64,000 bases of DNA from Tetrahymena thermophila SB210. Lineage: Eukaryota; Ciliophora; Oligohymenophorea; Hymenostomatida; Tetrahymenidae. How positions within the stretch are numbered: the first letter of the stretch is position 1; each line of letters begins with the position of its first letter. The stretch lies in NCBI RefSeq assembly GCF_000189635.1, contig NW_002476013.1:496001-560000 (forward strand). Direction: 5' to 3'. The notes under the pieces were generated by a model. The model saw only the letters and a program-made list of their open reading frames with translations. It was not told the origin of the DNA and ran no database searches. Shown here in pieces: positions 10,541 through 22,380 of the stretch. The position numbers and the translations under genes were made by a program.

Positions 10541-13470
10541 ATGGATAGCTTAGAAGTTCCAAAGGATACAAAAAAAGAAGAAAAGCACTTTATTTCTCGT
10601 GAGAATTCTCCGAATAGCAAAGCTTCTAATTCTTAAAATGCAGAAAACACAAATCCCATAAGTTAGTTTAATGATGAAATTGTTTAAATGCTTGAAAAGC
10701 TTGACATGAAACACCTTTCTATCAACTCTTTAGACAAAGATGTTGAAGAGTTGAAACAAAAATATGCTACTATTCATGGGGAATAATTTTTAAAGAAGGC
10801 AAATACTGTGAGCAATGTTTTTATTTCAATCAAAAAGTTGATAGAACGCTGCTACAAACATATCTTCAAGATTTATAATCAGTCTTTAAGCGACTATGAT
10901 ATTCCTAAAAAGTAATATGTGTTAATGGAGATATAAGATTTCTTAGATTACAACAAGATTAGTCATAAAGTGAGTAATTAATTAGAAAATAAAATAAAAT
11001 TGAGCATAATCACAGATTGCTAGATATTTATTTTCCTTTTATCTTAAATTCCCTCAATATACGTGACTTTCTTTGAGAAAGATTTCTTTCCCTACTTAGA
11101 AAACATTGAAATACTAGATGATGAGATAGATTTGCATCTCTGCAAAGAAGTAATTGTCAAAAAAATATCAGAATAGATGACCAGTATGATGTCAATAAAT
11201 AGTGATTACATCATTTCAATCACAAATAATTACTTTGAAGTATTTATTGAATTGATGAATACAAAAATTGCTATTCTTTTTACAGAATGTAAAAGTTCTA
11301 TGACTTCCTACATTAATGAATTTTAAAGTGCCACCGAAAAAGCAAATCTTTGTAATCGTTACGTAATCATCGGCTTGTTGAGAGAGCTTTCAAAAAGATG
11401 TAGAAATAAGATTACTTAAATCCTTTCTGAATCTCTCTTTGCTCTAATTGATCCTGAAGTTACCCAAAACTTTGTGTCATTCATCATTTAATCCAATGAA
11501 TTATTTGATTTGAAGTATGAAAAAAATGTAATATTTTTATCTGAACAAATAAAACTTTATATTTTTTATAAATAGAAATGATTTTAATATTAAATTTTGT
11601 ATAATGATAGTTTGATATTTCCAAATACTTTGAGTTTGATAATGATGCTTTAGGTTAGTAGTTTAATTAAAAGTAAGAAGAAAACGTGGCAAAACAGAAC
11701 TTGTAGTAATAAATTTAAGATAAGCTTTAAAAAATAATGAAATAAAACGAGAAGCTAGTAATTTGCAATTGTGTAAGAAAAGATGGGCATCATGGTTTCT
11801 TCATCGAAAGAGAAGATGGTAAAAAATTTAATTTAAAAAAGGTTAAATTTAAGACATCAACAAATTAATTTTTTATTAGGTAAGCAATTCTTACTGCATA
11901 AGAACATAAAAGGAAAACTGATCTTGCTAAATGCTAAATATATGTCAGATGGTTGGATGAAAGAAGAATAAGATGAGTAATAAAAAACACTCAAATCATT
12001 TGATTAGTTAATTTAGTAGGTTAAAGAAAAAAAAGAAGGAGATTTTCTCCAAGAAAATGGAAAAAATCTTCCTCCACCAGACTTAAATAAATCAAGTCCA
12101 TTATATATAAACTCTGCAGCAGGAGATTTAGGTAGCTCTCTAGGTTATTGTTTAGCTAACATCAACAAGTAAGTATTTTTTTATAATTCAAATGTTAAAA
12201 ATATGATACTAAAATGATTTGAATTACTGATGATCTTCTTTGTAACAATTTTAATGAAGATATTTTTTTAATTTGAAGAAGTTGAAAATTAAAAAAATCT
12301 AAAAAGAATTTCTAATTTTTTTATTTTAATATATACAGATATTAAAGCACAACTGATTTCCTGAAAGATTTTGGTAAAATTGCTACTATTAATGGAAGCA
12401 TTACTTATATTGTTCAAAAACTTCCAATTGTTGGAACCCTACTAATGATAGGCGGTTTAGGATTTTCAACATATTAACTGTATTAAAACAAAGTGGCCAA
12501 CAGTAAAAGTAAAATGGGATAAATAGGTAAATACTATTTTTATTAATTTTTTAATTTACTAAAATTGAGTCCTTAAAATCTTAAATTTATAGATATGTCT
12601 TATAAATAATCAAACCATTAAAAATGTTCAAAAAAATCTACAGAAAATTATTAATTCTTTGAGAATTTGCAGCAGAAATTTAAATTTAAACATTGAAAGT
12701 GCTTTACTAAATTAAATATTTTATCTTAAAACTTATAAAAACTTAAAATATTTAAATCTTTTTTTATGAAATTAAAAAAATTATATTAATATTTTCAAAA
12801 AAATTTATTTTAAAAGGAAAAATGGCTCTTGGTACTGGATCAACAATAACAGCTTCATTTTCTGGTGCATTGATTGGTTAAGCAGTAATTCCAGTTCCTA
12901 TATTAGGCGCTTTTATAGGAGGAGTTATTGGTGGAATAATTGGAGGTACGTCCAGTAATTATGCTATCCAAATGCTTAACAAGTCAAAATTCGATTTAAT
13001 GATTTAAAAACTTGAAAAGAGTATTCACCCGTAAGGATATTGGGAATATTCTAGGGATATGCTAAATCGTTTAGGAATAACTAATAAATATTTCTAAAGC
13101 TCAATTCCAGAAACATTATAAACCACCAACAGTAACTAACTATTTTATAGATGAATTTATACAAAATTTTAATGTTTTTTTATAAAAAGTTGATAAGTAG
13201 GATTAATGGATGACAATGTGCTGCTATGGTATGTTAAGCACTTATTATTCTACTAAAGAATAAAAATAAAGAGAAAAGCTTCAGAAAAAACTGAAAAAAT
13301 CAAACAATCAATAGGAATAACAAGAAATTCTTGAATAATTAGAGTATGCCAAAGAGTGGTTACCTGCGATATAAAATTCATAAATATGGCTTCTTGATAG
13401 AGATATACTAATTTTAAAATATTTAATATAGATAGAAGAGTTCATTAAAACTGTTATAAGTAGTGCTTGA
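10541..13470 (+). CDS. Unknown 755-aa protein with glycine-zipper membrane segment, six exons
   Basis: Introns at 11528-11610, 11819-11879, 12169-12338, 12527-12816 and 13132-13189 give one frame from ATG 10541 to TGA 13468-13470. The first 340 residues are soluble and helical, with a motif-like start DSLEVPKDTKKEEKHF. Around residues 390-415 there is a short Cys/His stretch (VICNCVRKDGHHGFF). Residues about 520-560 contain a hydrophobic helix (PIVGTLLMIGGLGFSTY). After the 290-nt intron comes a strongly glycine-patterned hydrophobic region (GALIGQAVIPVPILGAFIGG then VIGGIIGG). It resembles glycine-zipper segments that pack or insert in membranes. The last 100 residues are helical and Gln-rich (LEQLEYAKEWLPAI). 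A role at a membrane is inference; I do not recognise the family. Confidence 0.75.
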
Positions 13471-13788
13471 TGACTTTTAATTAAAATATAAAAAATTATG
13501 CATGCATAATTTACATTCTTAAATTATTTATTATTTATTGTAATATTATTCATTTCTTTTAAAGTTAATTAAAAAATTGCTTTTAAATTCTTATTAAAAA
13601 AAAATATCTTGATAATCTATTTCACAAAATTGAGATTTTTAAAAAATTTATAATATAAAAATTAAGGTAGCTTTAATTACAATAATAGAACAAAATAGTG
13701 AATAACAATATTTTATAATCTTAATTATTCTTTTTAAAGATTATTTACTTTAAATTACCATTTTTTTGATAACAATAAATATCAAAAA
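13471..13788. other. Intergenic, AT-rich
   Basis: A short spacer before the surface-protein array; nothing recognisable. Confidence 0.6.
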
Positions 13789-14289
13789 ATGAAAGTTAGA
13801 ATGATTATATACCATTTATTTATTGCTGGGCTTGTTTAAAACCAATAAATAACAGGAAGTACTCCTCAAACTTGTGCTAAAAATTTTAATTGCAGTGATA
13901 GTGATTGTGGAATGGCTGGTGTTATTAATAACTGGGTTTTTAATCCATCTATTGAATAATGCTAAGTAATTGATTGCAGCTAGCTAAATAATTATAATTC
14001 TTAAGTATCAGATTAATCTTGTGCTTCATGCAATACCTCAGGAACTCCATCCAGCAATTCTAATACTTAAGGAAATATATATTCAAATTTATAAAAAAAC
14101 TCATGCGTTAGTGTGAATTGCTTAGAGTTATAGAATTCTTCTTAAATGACTTCAGCTTACTGTGAAATTTGTGCTGGAATTAACTCCACTGTTAATTCAG
14201 ATAAGAAAACATGTACAAGTGTGGCTTCAATTGACAATAAAATTATTATTTTCTTACCTTTTATATTATTGTTAAGCATTCTAATTTGA
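13789..14289 (+). CDS. Cys-rich GPI-type surface protein, array copy 1
   Basis: A single-exon 166-aa protein. It has an N-terminal signal peptide (MKVRMIIYHLFIAGLV), a Cys-rich ectodomain, and a C-terminal hydrophobic tail (IIIFLPFILLLSILI) with no charged residues after it, as expected for GPI-anchor addition. Diagnostic positions shared with the other four copies are CGMAG followed by NNW, a CxVxDC-type segment (CQVIDC), SCASC, GNIYSN, CVSVNC, CEICAG, VNSD and TC. The paired CxxC motifs and architecture recall ciliate immobilisation antigens (Ser/i-antigens), but these are much shorter than the known Ser antigens, so family assignment is by resemblance. It is expected to sit on the cell or ciliary surface. 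It is the first of five genes in the same orientation over about 6 kb. Confidence 0.9.
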
Positions 14290-15574
14290 AAAAATAAAAA
14301 TCATTTATTCCTTTTATTGACTTAAACAAATATGCTAAAGTAATTTATGTTTTGTAAAAAATTAGTGTTAAATTAGTATTTTAAAAATATTCAACATAAA
14401 TTTTATTTTAATATTAATATAAAGACATGATATTCAGAATATAATTTCATAAAAACATGAAGTAGCCATTTATTTACCTTTGTAAAAATTGTATGTAAAA
14501 AGTGTAAATAATATTAGTTTTGATTTTTTTGTTTACTTTTTTTTTTATTATTTACAATTTAAGAATAAAATAAATTAAACCTGCTTTCACTTAATATGGT
14601 TATTCTTGAATAATTATGTCACTAGTAGAAAATAAATATTTAGTAGAATAATTAATAGCATTATATAAATTTAAAGAGAATTTAAAATAATAAAAAAAGG
14701 CATCGAAATAAATAGGTTTCGACCCGAAACAAATAAAAAAAATAAAAAATGTTTTATAAAAAATTTAATTTTTTATGAAGAAATCTAAATTTTAATAAAA
14801 CATAAACCTTTTTTTCATTCATTTTAAAAAATTAAATCAATGTAAAATGTTTGATAAAAAATTTATTTAGATTTCTTCATCAAAATATTAATCTTTCATT
14901 AATCATTTTTATTTTTTTCTTCTATCAGATTAGAAACCTGCTTCTAAATATTTTTTTTATTTCTTTTAAATTTTTTTTAATGATATATTTATTGTTTTAC
15001 TAAATTTATATTTCCTACTAGAGAAATAATTTTTTGAGAATACTAATAATAAAAGTTTTAAATAATCAAAAAAATATCATTCACAATAAATCTTAGTATA
15101 GTTCTTGAAACGATTTTCATTTTTGAAGTTTTTTAATAGTAATTAATATCTGCAATAATATATCTTAATTTTTGTACTTTCAATTGCTTTACACAGCAAG
15201 TAGTTTTTTGAATAGTATTTGAGGATTTTATAGAATGATTACTATTGTTATACTGTTAGTAAGGCAGCGTTATTCAATCTTTTAATGATAATATTTAAAG
15301 GAAAATAAACGAAATTGATTAATTAATAAAACTTTTCTATATTAAAACTAAATATAATCTAGTAAAAATAGATAAATAAATTGAAAATAATTAATATACT
15401 TCAATATGTTTAATATATTAAATAGATAACTAGTGAAATTAAAAGGGCTATCAAATTAATTTCAAATATTGTTTTTATCATAATAACTTACTTGCGTTAT
15501 AAAATTTAATCAAAAAAAGCGTGAAAAACAAATAAAGCACAAAATATTTAATTTTTAAATTCAAGCAAGATAGA
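14290..15574. other. Intergenic spacer with inverted repeat
   Basis: No coding frame. It holds a small perfect hairpin (GTTTCG-acc-CGAAAC) at about 14717-14731 and the longer inverted repeat listed separately at 14775-14880. The rest is AT-rich and featureless. Confidence 0.55.
14775..14880. repeat. 16-bp perfect inverted repeat, 74-bp spacer
   Basis: The arm ATGAAGAAATCTAAAT at 14775-14790 is matched by its exact reverse complement at 14865-14880. In addition a near-identical direct sequence, AATGTTTTATAAAAAATTTA (about 14748) versus AATGTTTGATAAAAAATTTA (about 14846), flanks the left arm and lies just before the right arm. It could be a transcript hairpin, a terminator-like structure or the remains of an eliminated or mobile element; it may also be chance in AT-rich DNA. 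Confidence 0.6.
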
Positions 15575-16087
15575 ATGAAATTTAGCTGTATTTTAATTTT
15601 ACCGTTTTTGATTATTTATGCTTCAGCAGATGACTAGCCAGCTGCTGTACCAGGGACAGTTGAATAAAGCTGCAATAATTTAGCTACTACTTGTGATGAG
15701 AGTTCAAAAGGGTGTGGCATGGCTGGATCATCTAATAATTGGTTATATGATAAGGATAATGCAAAGTGCATCGTAGTTGATTGTAATTAACTCACAAATA
15801 GTGGAGCTATAGTATCAAGTTTTGCTTGTGCTAGTTGTTTTACTTCAGGAACTAGCTCAGCAGGTATGAATGCTGGTAATATATATGCAAATACGAATGG
15901 AGATGCTTGTGTTAGTATAGATTGCGTTAATTTAGCTTTATAATAGTAGATGACAACGGCTAATTGCATAATTTGTGTAGGAAAAGGTTCTACTGTCAAT
16001 AGCGATAATTCTACTTGTACTAATTCAACTTCCAGTTCCTTAATCGTAATTGCCTCAAGCTTACTTTTTCTTTCTTTACTAATATGA
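15575..16087 (+). CDS. Cys-rich GPI-type surface protein, array copy 2
   Basis: A single-exon 170-aa protein with signal peptide (MKFSCILILPFLIIYASA), Cys-rich ectodomain and GPI-type hydrophobic tail (LIVIASSLLFLSLLI). It shares CGMAGSSNNW, CIVVDC, ACASC, GNIYAN, CVSIDC, CIICVG and STVNSD with its neighbours. This copy reads most like a family consensus. The 1.3-kb spacer upstream and 0.85-kb spacer downstream suggest each gene has its own promoter. The function is inferred from architecture: a surface coat or antigen protein. The sequence shows no regulation signal. Confidence 0.9.
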
Positions 16088-16938
16088 AATAAGCCATATT
16101 AAACTCTTTATAATTTAATTAAAAAAACTTTATTAAAAAAGGTATTCCATATTCTTAATATAAACTGTAAATTCTTATTAAATTAATTATCTTTTTTAAG
16201 AAATGATTGAAAATACTTTAACTAAAAGAGTAAATGAATAACTTTTATTTAAAATAAATAAATGAACAAAATTATTTAAGTTTTAGTTTGTTTAGAATTT
16301 ATGTTTTTTTAATATTATTTTCAATTTTCTTCATTTATTTCCCATATTTTCAAATTAACTGATCTTTATGGATCTTATTTAATTAAAGTAGAAATTTAAG
16401 TTAAATCTAGTCTAGGTAGTTACATCACGTAAATAAATAATATAATCAAAAGAATAAAATAATTTAAATTAAAAAGATTTCATTTTAATAAAATTTAGAA
16501 TAATATAAGAATTGTATTTATGATATAAACAAAATGATTTTTATTTCTTTTAGATCTTTGTTCATTAATTTTTTTAGGAACAATTTGCTTAAGTGATTAA
16601 AAGTTTTTATTAAATTTTCCTTGATATTTAAAAACGATTTATTTTAATAAACACTTTTTTAAATAAATTCTAAAAAGTATCAAAAATATTTTAATTATTT
16701 AAAAAATTTATCTTAGATTTTCTTTATAAAAATCCATATGTTTCTAAGTAATTTTAATATTCAATAAGCCTAATTATTTTTTTATTTTGAATATATTTTG
16801 ATTAAAATTTATAATAAATTAATTATTTAATTGTAGATAATAATTAATAACGTTTGTATAATATACCAAGCAATAGTTTCAAATTTAATACTAAAAATTT
16901 TAGTTTTAGTTATAAAACAGTATCATAAACTAAAAGAT
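16088..16938. other. Intergenic, AT-rich
   Basis: Spacer between array copies 2 and 3. I see no relic of a further copy on either strand. Confidence 0.55.
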
Positions 16939-17442
16939 ATGAAATTTTAAATTCTATTACTTTTATTTACATGGATTGTTATGGTATTTTCAGATCAGGA
17001 TTTAAGCGGTTAAAACGTTAACTGTATTGTAAATGAAGAATGTTCAGATAATGCAAACAGCTGTGGTATGGCTGGTGTTCCAAATAATTGGACAATAGAT
17101 AAAATTAATGGTTTATGCAAAGTTAAAGATTGCACACAACTGTAAAATTCTAATGTTAGTATATCTAACTCTGCCTGTAAATCCTGCAATACTGATTAAG
17201 GCAACTAATAATAAAACAATGGAAACATATTCTCAAATTCTGCAGGAAGCAATTGTGTTAATATAAATTGTGCTTAATTAGCTTTTGATGGAAAAATGAA
17301 TGATAAGTCATGTGAAACTTGTGTTGGCTTAGGTTCTAAAGTTAATTATGATAAGTCTACATGCATTCTACCAAATTCTATTTTGAATTCTAAAATAATT
17401 CAAGTAACTGCTTCCTTTTTAGCATATCTACTTTACATTTGA
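16939..17442 (+). CDS. Cys-rich GPI-type surface protein, array copy 3
   Basis: A single-exon 167-aa protein. The signal peptide is MKFQILLLLFTWIVMVFS; the tail IIQVTASFLAYLLYI fits a GPI signal. Family positions are CSDN, CGMAGVPNNW, CKVKDC, ACKSC, GNIFSN, CVNINC, CETCVG, KVNYD and TC. It carries a Gln/Asn-rich insertion (DQGNQQQNNGN) in the segment where copies 1 and 2 have Ser/Gly, so the most variable part of the family lies between SCxSC and GNIY. It is expected to be a surface protein like its neighbours. Confidence 0.9.
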
Positions 17443-17898
17443 AACATTCAAAATATGTGTGCTTTTTATTTAGTTTTTGATGTCAAAAAAATCTGTATTT
17501 TAATAAATATTGTAAATACTAACTAATTTATCAAAAAAATTAATACCAATTTAAATTCATTCTTAAAATTATAATAAAACCTTTCTACACATTTTAGAAA
17601 GAAATATTAAAATAATTATATTAGGCTTTATAGTAAATATTATTATAAAACATAAAAATTTTAGTAAACCTTTTTAAAACGCTCATTAAGACTTCAAAAA
17701 AATATAAAATCATACAGAATATTGTAAACCAATAGTTAATACTTTAGTAAACAAATTCAATAAGAATAATTTATATTCATTTATTTTAACTAATCAATTA
17801 TTAATATTTTCAATTTATAAAGTTATTTTGATTTTTAACCCCAATTCATTAATATTTCAAAAAAAAATTTAACAAATTTTATACAAAAAATAATAATT
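17443..17898. other. Intergenic, AT-rich
   Basis: The shortest spacer of the array; no recognisable element. Confidence 0.6.
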
Positions 17899-18291
17899 AT
17901 GTTTATTTCAAAATCAAGCAGTAAAGTAGCTTTTATTTTATTAGTCGTATTTTGTTTTGTAAAAGGCTAAGGAAGCGGTTCTGGAGCAGTAGTAGGTGGT
18001 ACTTCTATTTATTGCACAACTGGTGGATTTTGCACTGATGCAAATTGTGGAAGTTCAGGAATTGTTGCAAATAATTGGTAAAGTTTAGTAGGAAGTACCA
18101 CAGATTGTGTAATAGCTGATTGCACTTAATTAGTTTAAAATGTATCAAATAATTCTTGCTATTCCTGTAATTATGGAATAAGTGCAAACATTTATGCAAG
18201 TGCAGATAAAACATAGTGTGTAACATTTAAAAAAAGTAATTCTTAAATATTATTTGTATGTTTATTTGTTTTAATTACATTTTTATTGTGA
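17899..18291 (+). CDS. Cys-rich GPI-type surface protein, array copy 4 (short form)
   Basis: A 130-aa protein, about 35 residues shorter than the other copies. Signal peptide and tail (ILFVCLFVLITFLL) are intact, as are the first half positions (CTTGGFC, CGSSG, NNW, CVIADC, SCYSC). It keeps ANIY and a Cys corresponding to the CV segment, then jumps straight to KKSNSQ and the tail. The second module, with the CxxCxG and VNxDxxTC positions, is missing. The frame is open and ends cleanly, so this is an in-frame internal deletion rather than an obvious pseudogene. It may be a decoy, a divergent functional form or a decaying copy. Confidence 0.85.
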
Positions 18292-19449
18292 GATTAGACA
18301 TAAATTATATTTTTAATTTGACCAAAAATTGTCTCTAATATTTTACCAATTTCTAAATATTTAAAATATTTTATTTACTTCAAAAGAAAATTATTGTAAA
18401 AGCAAACAATATATTTTATAATTTCACTAAAATTTTTATTTTTAAAGAAATAAATAAGTGTTTGAAGAACTAACAATTTATACCTTTTTTCTTATATTCT
18501 CTATGTAAGAAAGTTAATTCTAATTTTTACTAATAGAAAAGAATTTGATTAAGCTATTATTTCATTATTTTAATAACAACTAAAAAATAGCTTTATTACA
18601 TTTAAAATCAATTTATATTAAAAAAATATTTTCACTTTTCTTTTTTTAAAATAGGAATTTACTTCAGATAAAATAAATTTTATTAAATCTAAAAAGTTAA
18701 AGCATCAAAAGTGTAAATAAATATTTTCTTTTAAAAACAAAATATTTAAGAATTGAAATTTATTTTCTAAATACCAAAAACAAATTTAATTTAGTAAAAT
18801 TGTTAAAAAATCATATGAAATTAAAATATTTACCGAGTTTTAAAATTTATTTGAATTAAAGAATATAAAAAATATTGAACTGATTAAATGACTCTTTTAT
18901 TAAAAATAAATATAAATTATCTAATATTTCATTTTTGGTTATTAATTATCAATTAAGCAAAACAATATTCAACAATATGGCAGGAATTCATTTTCTTTAA
19001 TATGATTAATCTGCTTTGAAATCTTCATCAAATGTTTTTTTTGGATGCGAATTATAAAACCAAAGAAAATAACATTTTTTCCTACCAATTTTATCTATTT
19101 ATATATTTTTCTCTAAAAAATTAAGTGATTCTGATATTTAATTTATATAATACTTATTTATTTATTAAAGGTTCACTTGATTAATCATTTTAATTTATAA
19201 AAAAGGAAATATTTAATTAGTTATTGTGATTTCTTTTGCAGCTTTTGTAATTTAAATAGGCCATTTTTTTAGATATTAATTTAAATAATAAAAATTTTCT
19301 TGAAACAAAAATTAGTAAATGTATTTGTTTTGTTCCACATCTTTATATTATTTCATAATATTTTTTAATTTAAAAAAAATTAATTATTTCCATAAACATT
19401 TTTTATTAATCAAAATTAAAGAGTAAATCAATAAATAAATAAATTATAA
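18292..19449. other. Intergenic, AT-rich
   Basis: A 1.16-kb spacer. I looked for a residual family copy (NNW, SCxSC, VNxD motifs) and found none. Confidence 0.55.
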
Positions 19450-19944
19450 ATGAAATTAAATTTTATAGCTATTTTATTTTTAGCTTAAAGCATTTTTTTT
19501 GTATTAGCTGACGCTAATGCAACTAGTGTTTCTTGTTTTACAGATAATGCATGCAACGATGTCTCTTGTGGTAGAGCAGGGACGAAAGATAATTGGAAAA
19601 GCACAGGTACAGATGCTAAATGCGTTGTAGCTGATTGTTCTAATCTAAATTAGGGTAATTAAGTAAGTAATAATGCTTGTGCTTCTTGCTACACTAATTC
19701 AAATCCACCAAATATTTATTCAAATAATGCTGGAACAGCTTGTGTTACATCTAATTGCTTATATTTAACTTTCAATAGAAAAATGACCACTTAAGATTGT
19801 GTTATTTGTGTGGGAATAGGGTCTGAGGTTAATCCTGATAATTCTACTTGTACTGCAAGTACTTTAACTCTAAAATCTTCTAAATTAAGTTATTATAGTC
19901 AGCTACTACTAGTAAGCATTATTGTCATTATGTTTACAATCTGA
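19450..19944 (+). CDS. Cys-rich GPI-type surface protein, array copy 5
   Basis: A single-exon 164-aa protein with signal peptide (MKLNFIAILFLAQSIFFVLA) and GPI-type tail (LLLVSIIVIMFTI). The family positions CNDVSCGRAG, DNW, CVVADC, ACASC, NIYSN, CVTSNC, CVICVG, EVNPD and TC are all present. CGMAG has become CGRAG and NNW has become DNW, so it is one of the more diverged full-length copies. It is the last recognised member of the array; the next gene downstream is unrelated. Confidence 0.9.
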
Positions 19945-20581
19945 TATATTTCCACTTAAGAATTGTTATATTTATGATTTCAATGAATTGATCGTATTAC
20001 ATTTCAATCAAGAAGCGTATTTGAATAAATTATTGAAACGCCTTAAAAAATCTTAAAAAATAGCTAATAAATATACTTACTTTAGTCTTTAGAGATAAAC
20101 TTCTTCTTTCTCTTAATTAAATTTGATTGATTTTATCGAATTCTAATTCTATTATAATTTCTAAAAAGAGCAATATTAACAGTATTAATCCAATTTATTT
20201 CAAATAAATAGGTCTATCTTTTTAAACCATTATTGAATAAAAATAATAAATAAATAAATAAATAAATCTATTTTAATAAAATTAACTAATTTATTTACTA
20301 ATAAATATGTGTGAAATAAAAAATAAATAGAAATACATTTAATATTGCTTTATTAAATATATTTTATAATTAATATTTAAATTTTGAATAATATCAAAAA
20401 ATCTTTAAAAAAATTGATAATCATTATCAAAATTTATAAAACCTAAAATAAAGATATACCGAATAACTTAGTATATTAAGGTTTGAATATTATATATCAA
20501 ATATTAATATTTTTATATTTTAAAAACTTGATAATACTAATAGCAAAATTTTCATTAATAACATGCAAATTTCAAAGTTAT
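19945..20581. other. Intergenic, AT-rich, with AAAT simple repeat
   Basis: A short (AAAT)n run lies near 20240-20270. No other feature was recognised. Confidence 0.55.
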
Positions 20582-22380
20582 ATGGTAAATAATGAAAAAT
20601 CATACATTAAAATTATTATAATGGTAGCTTTGAGTTTCTAATAAAACTCAATTTTTTTAAATAATATCAAGAACACTATCATCATTATAGTTGGTTAGTA
20701 AGATAATGTGATTTTTTGTTTGGTTAGATGCAGTGTTTGATTAATTTTTGAAAAATAAGATATTTGAAGGTTCAGTTTTATTTGTACTTTCTTGGTTTTA
20801 TAGTTTAATTTAACTACTATCTATATAATTATTACTTTATTATATATTTTTTATTTATTCTTCTTGCAGAATATTTTATCTTTAAATATTTGTTTTGGAT
20901 GCAATTTGTGTATTATTTATTTTATTTTTTTATTACTTCAAGAAAATGTTTTATTATTTAATATTCTTAAAATATTTGTTGTTTTAAAGAGGGATGTTTA
21001 TGGATTTGTTTTTTTATTCATTTATCTATTAAGACAATTCGATTTTCATTTTATTATTATTATTTTCACAGTTTTCATCTTAGATCATCTTCATTTATTA
21101 GTTAAAACTGCCATTGTGGCTATAAAATTTTACTAAATGCTTATTGCTCTCTTTTATTAAAGATTAAGAGCAAGAAAGTTAATTATCATCAGTTACTTTT
21201 TTATTTTTTGGGTTTTTTGTGATATTTTTAAATGGTTATAATTTTTGTTACTGCTTGATAAATTAAGCATGCTTTATTTATTATTCTGATTAAATAGGTT
21301 TTTCTTATAGTAATTCAGACATTTTTGGAACCTTGCTACTGATTTTTTCACTTTTAAAAGTTTATTTTCTTAAGTCTAATATATTTGTATCTAAGTCAGA
21401 GCTAGGTGTCCAATAGTAATTTTAAAATTTATCAGATCTAATTTAACTTGTTTTTAAATCCTCTAATTCTAAAATAACTTCATTAGATAATGAAGGAATA
21501 AACTTAACTATTTTAAAAGTTTTAAAAAGTAAACTGAATGTGTAGGCGTAAGAAAGAGCACATATGACTAAATTAAGCATCAAATGAAATTCTCCAACAG
21601 AAATTTAAGAAGGAATAATTATAACTTATGGTTTGCCTTTAAGTTAGTTCATCTAAAATATTAAATAAGTTGAAATTATAACATTTTCTATTATTCTCCA
21701 AGTATACCCTAAGTGCTTAAATTTGATTTTATAGATGTAAAGATTTATTAGCTCTGGAAGTGAAGGAGATTACAAATATTTAAAATCTTTAACAATAACT
21801 GCTGGTTTAAAAAATAAAATTCTTAAGGATTCTTTAATCATATATCTTGAAGCAAATGCATGCAAGTAATTTTGTTGCTTTAACATTATCAAAATGCATA
21901 CTAAAATTAGAATTAATACAACAATGAATTCCTTTATTTAAAAAAAATATGAATCATAATTTGTGAGAAATTATTTTAATGAATGAAAAATTTAAGGCTT
22001 ACAATAAATATAAGGCTATTTGTAAGATTATTTTTGTTGAAAAAGAAATCAACTTCAATCATAGCTCCTATGTAGAAAATCTGCAAAATACGTATTTACT
22101 CTCCAAGTGTTTTGAACTAAATATAGAGTATAAAGAAATAGACCAGTAGAAGGATAATATCCTTTAAATAAATGATTCTCTGATTGAGGCCAAACAAATA
22201 AACAAATAAGCACATATACAGGACGCTTATATTGTTAATAAAGTTCATTTTTTGCTGAATTAAAACCAAAAATCTACATTGCTCTTACTATGTTTTCTAA
22301 TAATATATTATTTGATATAGAGATTCAAGATCTAATAAGCTTAAAACAATAATAGAATTCTTCGTAAGTCTAGTGTATGA
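20582..22380 (+). CDS. Probable polytopic membrane protein, gene model uncertain
   Basis: Several coding-like exons lie in order, but I could not settle every splice. A possible first exon starts at ATG 20582 (MVNNEKSYIKIIIMVALSFQ). A hydrophobic exon from about 20867 has several membrane helices (CNLCIIYFIFLLLQENVLLF, LLRQFDFHFIIIIFTVFIL, KLIIISYFFIFWVFCDIFKW). A further stretch from about 21319 includes FGTLLLIFSLLKVYFL and, after a likely 72-nt intron that removes an in-frame TGA, ITYGLPLSQ and GDYKYLKSLTITAGL. The last exon (about 22000-22380) is clearly coding (KAICKIIFVEKEINFNHSSY) and ends with one more membrane helix (STLLLLCFLIIYYLI) and a basic tail. No family is recognised. It may be a functional gene with unusual exons or a decaying one. 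Confidence 0.4.

Noticed and set aside
14698-14735. tRNA T-arm (GGTTTCGACCC)
   Set aside because: Only a small hairpin is present; there is no 5-bp T stem with a 7-base loop, no acceptor stem and no D arm.
15787-15999. Minus-strand frame opposite array copy 2
   Set aside because: It lies antisense within a clearly coding, conserved surface-protein gene.
18005-18226. Minus-strand His/Leu/Tyr-rich frame
   Set aside because: Antisense shadow of array copy 4.
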